This document shows, piece after piece, positions 62,341 through 64,000 of a stretch of 64,000 nt of DNA. Location: NCBI RefSeq assembly GCF_009789075.1, contig NZ_WNXQ01000001.1, forward strand, positions 62,001 through 126,000, written 5' to 3'. The notes under the pieces were generated by a model, which was not told the DNA's origin, searched no databases, and worked only from the letters and a program-made list of their open reading frames with translations. Numbering within the stretch: the first letter of the stretch is position 1; the number at the start of each line of letters is the position of its first letter. Position numbers and translations under genes: made by a program. The DNA is from Pseudooceanicola pacificus. GTDB lineage: Bacteria; Pseudomonadota; Alphaproteobacteria; Rhodobacterales; Rhodobacteraceae.

Positions 62341-62754
62341 TCACCGCTCCCACCCCCGCCCGTCCTTCACCTCCGACCGCATCTTCTTCGCCTCCACCCG
62401 CTTCCGCTTCTGGTTCGCCGAGACCTTCGTCGGCACCCGCCGCTTGGGCGCCACCAGCGCGCGTTTGACCAGGTCGGCCAGGCGCTCGCGGGCGATGTCG
62501 CGGTTGCGGGCCTGGGAGCGTTCCTCGGACACCTGGATCACCAGCGCCCCGTCCCGCGTCCAGCGGCGACCCGCCAGGCGCTTCAGGCGGGCCTTCACGG
62601 CGGGCGGCAGGGAGGGCGAGCGTTCCGCCTCGAATCGCAGCTCCACCGCCGTCGAGACCTTGTTCACGTTCTGACCGCCCGGCCCGCCCGAGCGGACGAA
62701 CTGCTCGGTCAGCTCCCAGTCCTGGAGCGCGATCTGATCAGTGATGCGAAGCAT
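62341..62754 (-). CDS. arfB: Alternative ribosome-rescue factor B (peptidyl-tRNA hydrolase)
   Basis: 137 residues. It frees stalled ribosomes by hydrolysing peptidyl-tRNA. The GGQ motif is in VRSGGPGGQNVNKVSTAVEL (Gly26-Gly27-Gln28). The basic C-terminal tail (about 105-137, VPTKVSANQKRKRVEAKKMR) enters the empty mRNA channel. The open frame reaches 62850, but MLRITDQIALQDWEL is the family start, with GGAGGGG upstream. Confidence 0.94.
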   Translation of the reverse strand: MLRITDQIALQDWELTEQFVRSGGPGGQNVNKVSTAVELRFEAERSPSLPPAVKARLKRLAGRRWTRDGALVIQVSEERSQARNRDIARERLADLVKRALVAPKRRVPTKVSANQKRKRVEAKKMRSEVKDGRGWER

Positions 62755-62853
62755 GGGCCCCTCCGGCGGCAATAGGCGGACGGGGCGGATACTCGCCCGA
62801 TCCGGCGGATTTTCAAGGGGGAGAGGGGGTGGCGGTGCCATCACCGCCAATGG

Positions 62854-63025
62854 AAAGGGCCGCCCAGTTTCGGAACGGGCGGCCCCCTCGAGATAAGGAG
62901 GTGGGGTCGGTTAGGTACCCACCAATCCGGCTGTGAAACGCCCAAGGGCTGCCTTAGACGTCATACCTCCGAACTGTTCCGACACCTCTCTCCAAAGTCC
63001 CAATAGACACTAGAGCACCTCCTTT
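62854..63025 (-). ncRNA. Candidate small RNA or leader with Shine-Dalgarno and anti-Shine-Dalgarno arms
   Basis: The minus strand reads AAAGGAGGTG (63025-63016), about 110 bases later CACCTCCTT (62903-62895), then a 9-bp G+C hairpin (62857-62865 with 62877-62885) and TTT. The first element is a perfect ribosome-binding site. The second is its exact complement and equals the 16S anti-Shine-Dalgarno. The two can close the whole segment. Inside are two overlapping tiny frames. It could be a regulatory small RNA, a leader peptide unit or a thermosensor-like element. No known family was recognised. Confidence 0.4.
62954..63010 (-). CDS. Possible 18-residue leader peptide
   Basis: GTG start 7 bases after a perfect AGGAGG. 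It would encode MSIGTLERGVGTVRRYDV. A second frame, ATG 62964 to stop 62911 (MTSKAALGRFTAGLVGT), overlaps its end. Very short ORFs arise by chance, so the case rests only on the very strong ribosome-binding site. Confidence 0.3.
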   Translation of the reverse strand: MSIGTLERGVGTVRRYDV

Positions 63026-63081
63026 CTGAATGTTTCCGATACGGGAATCGTCTCACAGATTCGCCCGATCGCAAAACACTT

Positions 63082-63705
63082 TTACGCAGGTCTTGCGGTC
63101 AATTTTACGACAGCCACACGGAATGGTATCAAAGCGAGCAGAGCGAGCCCCAGCTTGACCATCCAGTCGGCCACGGCGAGCGACACCCAGAGCGGCGCGA
63201 CCGGCCCGGCGCCCAGCAGGGGCAGCATCTCTCCGGCCCATGAGACGTCATTGGCGGGGTCGATGAAGGTCAGCGCGCCCGAGAAGGCGACGGTGAAGAA
63301 GATCGCGGTGTCCAGCGACGATCCGACCAGGGTCGAGATCAGCGGCGCGCGCCACCAGGCGCCCGCGCGGAACCGGTCGAAGACCAGGATGTCCGACATC
63401 TGCGCCACGAGGAAGGCTAGGCCCGAGCCGATGGCGATGCGCAGGGTCACGAGGGGCCCGAACTCTCCCGTGATCTGGGTGCCGATCAGCGAGCAGATCA
63501 CCCCGACGACAAAGCCGGCGATGACCACCTTGCGGGCGGGACCGGCGCCGTAGACGCGGTTCATCACGTCGGTGACGAGGAAGGCAAAGGGATAGGTGAA
63601 GGCGCCCCAGGTCAGCCACTGGCCGAAAAGGAACTGGACGAGGATGTTCGAGGCCACGACGATGGCGGCCATCGCGGCAATGCCGGGAAGATGTGTGCGG
63701 TTCAT
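63082..63705 (-). CDS. Queuosine precursor transporter (YhhQ/vut-1 family)
   Basis: 207 residues, about six membrane helices. Family features: ILVQFLFGQWLTWGAFTYPF, FLVTDVMNRVYGAGPARKVV and LISTLVGSSLDTAIFFTVAF. It imports queuine-type precursors (preQ0/preQ1) for tRNA modification. I see no preQ1 riboswitch in the 63-bp gap upstream (63706-63768), which leads to a partial gene on the same strand. Confidence 0.92.
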   Translation of the reverse strand: MNRTHLPGIAAMAAIVVASNILVQFLFGQWLTWGAFTYPFAFLVTDVMNRVYGAGPARKVVIAGFVVGVICSLIGTQITGEFGPLVTLRIAIGSGLAFLVAQMSDILVFDRFRAGAWWRAPLISTLVGSSLDTAIFFTVAFSGALTFIDPANDVSWAGEMLPLLGAGPVAPLWVSLAVADWMVKLGLALLALIPFRVAVVKLTARPA

Positions 63706-63768
63706 GATGATGCCCGTTTTTGCAAGGTAGCGGCGACTTGGCCCCCGGGATCCGGGAACGCGCGGTCC

Positions 63769-64000
63769 TTAGTGGGTTTGCCCCGGGTTGGCAAGGGGCA
63801 GGACATATTCCACGATCTCGGTCCGCTGGAACCATCTGAAATTGTCGTCGGACACCATCGTCAGGCGGATCGCCCCATCGGTGTCGCGCCAGGCGGCGAT
63901 GCCTTCGAGGTTGTCGAACTGGCGGTTGCGCGACACCAGCAGCACGGTTTCGCCCGTGGCCCGGCCCGCGTCGAGGGTGAAGGCCCGGATGCGGCTGCGA
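63769..64000 (-). CDS. Phytase-like esterase family protein (C-terminal part)
   Basis: 77 codons, cut by the right edge of the window. The frame from 63999 down to the TAA at 63771-63769 contains SRNRQFDNLEGIAAWRDTDG and IRLTMVSDDNFRWFQRTEIV, which match the C-terminal end of the esterase-like activity of phytase family. The N-terminus, expected to carry a signal peptide, is outside the window. It lies directly upstream of the queuosine-precursor transporter. Confidence 0.8.
   Translation of the reverse strand, partial: RSRIRAFTLDAGRATGETVLLVSRNRQFDNLEGIAAWRDTDGAIRLTMVSDDNFRWFQRTEIVEYVLPLANPGQTH

Noticed and set aside
63706-63768. Possible preQ1 riboswitch before the queuosine-precursor transporter
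   Set aside because: The short gap lacks the conserved CUA/ACCC core and the A-rich tail of preQ1-I, and is too short for preQ1-II.

Overview
The window is about 64 kb of high-GC chromosome (roughly two thirds G+C by eye), densely packed with genes. It is almost certainly from an alphaproteobacterium of the Rhodobacterales (Roseobacter/Paracoccus-like). The evidence is the acpS-lepB-rnc-era block, the HDAC-xseB-ispA-dxs block, family-typical small proteins (DUF1491, DUF2794, alpha-type HU, ClpS) and several ABC uptake systems for amino acids, polyamines and peptides. I saw no rRNA, tRNA, CRISPR array, transposase or prophage.

Layout. 1-4.6 kb: a branched-chain amino acid/amide-type ABC importer (binding protein, cut by the window edge, two permeases, two ATPases). 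4.8-9.2 kb: clpS, a GAF histidine kinase, a LysR/PAS-LuxR regulator pair, two small unknown genes and acpS. 9.2-13.8 kb: an FkbM-type methyltransferase facing the other way between acpS and lepB, then rnc, era, a DUF1491 gene and a TetR regulator. 13.9-21.5 kb: a CcdA/thioredoxin pair, a WYL regulator divergent from a glutathione transferase, a DMT exporter, HU, AMP nucleosidase, a YeeZ-like SDR and an ExoD protein. 21.5-25.5 kb: dxs, ispA, xseB and an HDAC-family amidohydrolase, all on the minus strand.

25.6-33 kb is a polyamine utilisation region: a PuuB-like FAD oxidase and potI-potH-potG-potF on the minus strand, with a divergent class III aminotransferase of the putrescine type. 33.4-43.3 kb is a second catabolic region: M20 deacylase, peptide-type ABC importer with a fused double ATPase, aldehyde dehydrogenase, alpha-CTD-like mini-protein, SDR and ABM protein. 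43.3-58 kb holds an MFS transporter, a luciferase-like monooxygenase, asd, a MuiA-like DUF4139 protein, beta-carbonic anhydrase, a degenerate Hpt-like protein, an M17 aminopeptidase followed by an NlpC/P60 protein, DUF2794, a PcaF-type thiolase, an AGCS amino acid symporter, DUF3237, an FMN reductase and pncA.

57.3-60.7 kb is an NAD-salvage locus, pncA and pncB, enclosing two tandem paralogous genes of unknown family. 60.7-62.3 kb is a low-GC island with one secreted trypsin-like protease and a palindromic operator over its promoter. It is followed by arfB, a putative small RNA/leader segment, a queuosine-precursor transporter and a partial phytase-like esterase.

The least explained pieces are: (i) a strongly folded, apparently bistable RNA candidate between asd and the MuiA-like gene; (ii) the tandem unknown paralogs in the NAD-salvage locus; (iii) the protease island; (iv) the arfB-upstream segment, which pairs a perfect Shine-Dalgarno with a perfect anti-Shine-Dalgarno; (v) a histidine-less Hpt-like protein; and (vi) a LivF ATPase with arginine at the Walker A lysine position.
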